NCBI GenBank assembly: GCA_030041195.1
Contig: JASHOI010000515.1
Span: 1-5,914, forward strand
From: Streptosporangiaceae bacterium
GTDB lineage: Bacteria > Actinomycetota > Actinomycetes > Streptosporangiales > Streptosporangiaceae
Direction: 5' to 3'
DNA: 5,914 nucleotides
Position 1 is the first letter of the stretch. Every line of letters begins with the position of its first letter. A program made the position numbers and the translations under genes. Shown here piece after piece: positions 5,580 to 5,914 of this stretch. The notes under the pieces are model-generated. The model made no database searches and was not told where the DNA came from. It saw nothing but the letters and a program-made list of their open reading frames with translations.

Positions 5580-5648
5580 GCCGCCGCGTTGCGCAGCGGT
5601 GTTCCGGGGTACGAATCAGTCATCTGATGTCACAGTGGATGGCCGGTC

Positions 5649-5914
5649 ATGCGGGGTGACAGAGTCGAGATCGTCGTCGACGCCGGCGGAGAGACCAAGA
5701 CCTACGAGGTCGCGGCCACCCGCGCGGGGCGTCGCGTCGAGGTGGTCAACAGGCGCGGGATGATCGAGGTGAGCGAGCTCACCAGGGGCGGCACCGCGGT
5801 GCGCACCGCGCGGTTCATGGCCAGCCGGGTGATCGCGCTGGTCGAGCACCCGGCCCCGCGGCGCGCAGGCGCCGCGGACGAGCGTGCCGGGCGGGCGGGC
5901 GGCGCAGGCGAGCG
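5649..5914 (+). CDS. Small conserved-looking actinobacterial protein of unknown function (3' end missing)
   Basis: An open frame from ATG 5649 runs to the window edge (88 codons, no stop). It is bounded upstream by an in-frame TGA at 5625 with no other ATG/GTG start between. The first 70 residues look like a compact alternating beta-rich unit: MRGDRVEIVVDAGG, then TYEVAATRAGRRVEVV, TRGGTAVRTARFMASRV and IALVEHPAP. I recognise the pattern as a common actinobacterial hypothetical protein, but know of no function. After EHPAP the sequence becomes Ala/Gly/Arg-rich and low-complexity. No membrane segment or signal peptide is visible. The ribosome binding site is weak (GGATGG, 5637-5642). A possible promoter is TTGCGC (5589-5594), 16 nt, TACGAA (5611-5616). 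The high G/C third positions and lack of stops support real coding. Confidence 0.7.
   Translation, partial: MRGDRVEIVVDAGGETKTYEVAATRAGRRVEVVNRRGMIEVSELTRGGTAVRTARFMASRVIALVEHPAPRRAGAADERAGRAGGAGE
5856..5877. repeat. Perfect 9-bp inverted repeat with 4-nt loop
   Basis: CCGCGGCGC (5856-5864), loop GCAG and GCGCCGCGG (5869-5877) form a very stable all-G/C hairpin. It lies inside the low-complexity tail of the small open frame, just after its conserved-looking part, and has no T-run after it. Confidence 0.6.

Noticed and set aside
5584..5599. Hairpin after the TSUP stop as a terminator
   Set aside because: It has only a 4-bp stem (CCGC/GCGG) with an 8-nt loop and mismatches inside; too weak to call.
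1..5914. Mobile element, CRISPR array, tRNA or rRNA
   Set aside because: No transposase motifs, long terminal or direct repeats, spacer-repeat pattern or RNA gene folds were seen; gene order and composition are uniform.

Overview
The window is about 5.9 kb of very GC-rich, tightly packed DNA. Its codon use is dominated by G/C third positions, starts are ATG or GTG, and the best promoter-like boxes are TANNNT -10 hexamers, several placed for leaderless translation. This points to a high-GC actinomycete chromosome. I cannot name the genus from the sequence. There is no rRNA, tRNA, CRISPR array, transposase or other sign of a mobile element.

Layout: (1) On the minus strand at 1-70 is the signal-peptide start of an exported protein that runs off the left edge. 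(2) A minus-strand two-gene unit reads leftwards from 1931 to 169: a short-chain dehydrogenase/reductase, then a QueA-like SAM:tRNA ribosyltransferase-isomerase relative. The two overlap by 4 bp (ATGA), and a long hairpin covers the queA stop. (3) A 123-bp divergent region (1932-2054) has five GGTCC/GGACC half-sites packed into its centre. (4) On the plus strand, a GAF-domain histidine kinase (2055-3209) and a NarL/FixJ-type response regulator (3206-3853) overlap by 4 bp (GTGA). (5) A stand-alone ABC ATPase without a permease gene follows (3937-4731), with its own promoter and a strong ribosome binding site. (6) Next is a TSUP/TauE-SafE family membrane protein (start best placed at 4821, end 5579). 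(7) A small conserved-looking actinobacterial protein of unknown function begins at 5649 and runs off the right edge.

The kinase and regulator form a cytoplasmic two-component pair. The GAF domain resembles the haem-binding GAF of mycobacterial DosS/DevS, including a His at the haem-ligand position and a Phe where DosS has its distal Tyr. It could therefore be a gas or redox sensor. One GGTCC half-site lies at the -35 position of the kinase promoter, and the same word lies at the predicted start of the ABC gene transcript. These are candidate autoregulatory and target sites.

The most speculative and most interesting signal is at the TSUP gene. A -10-like box lies 7 nt before a GTG that opens an 8-codon reading frame (MRGCCGPG) with two adjacent Cys codons. 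This frame overlaps the TSUP ribosome binding site and start codon. It resembles the leaderless polycysteine upstream ORFs known to control sulfur genes in mycobacteria.

All assignments come from reading motifs by eye. No database search was possible.
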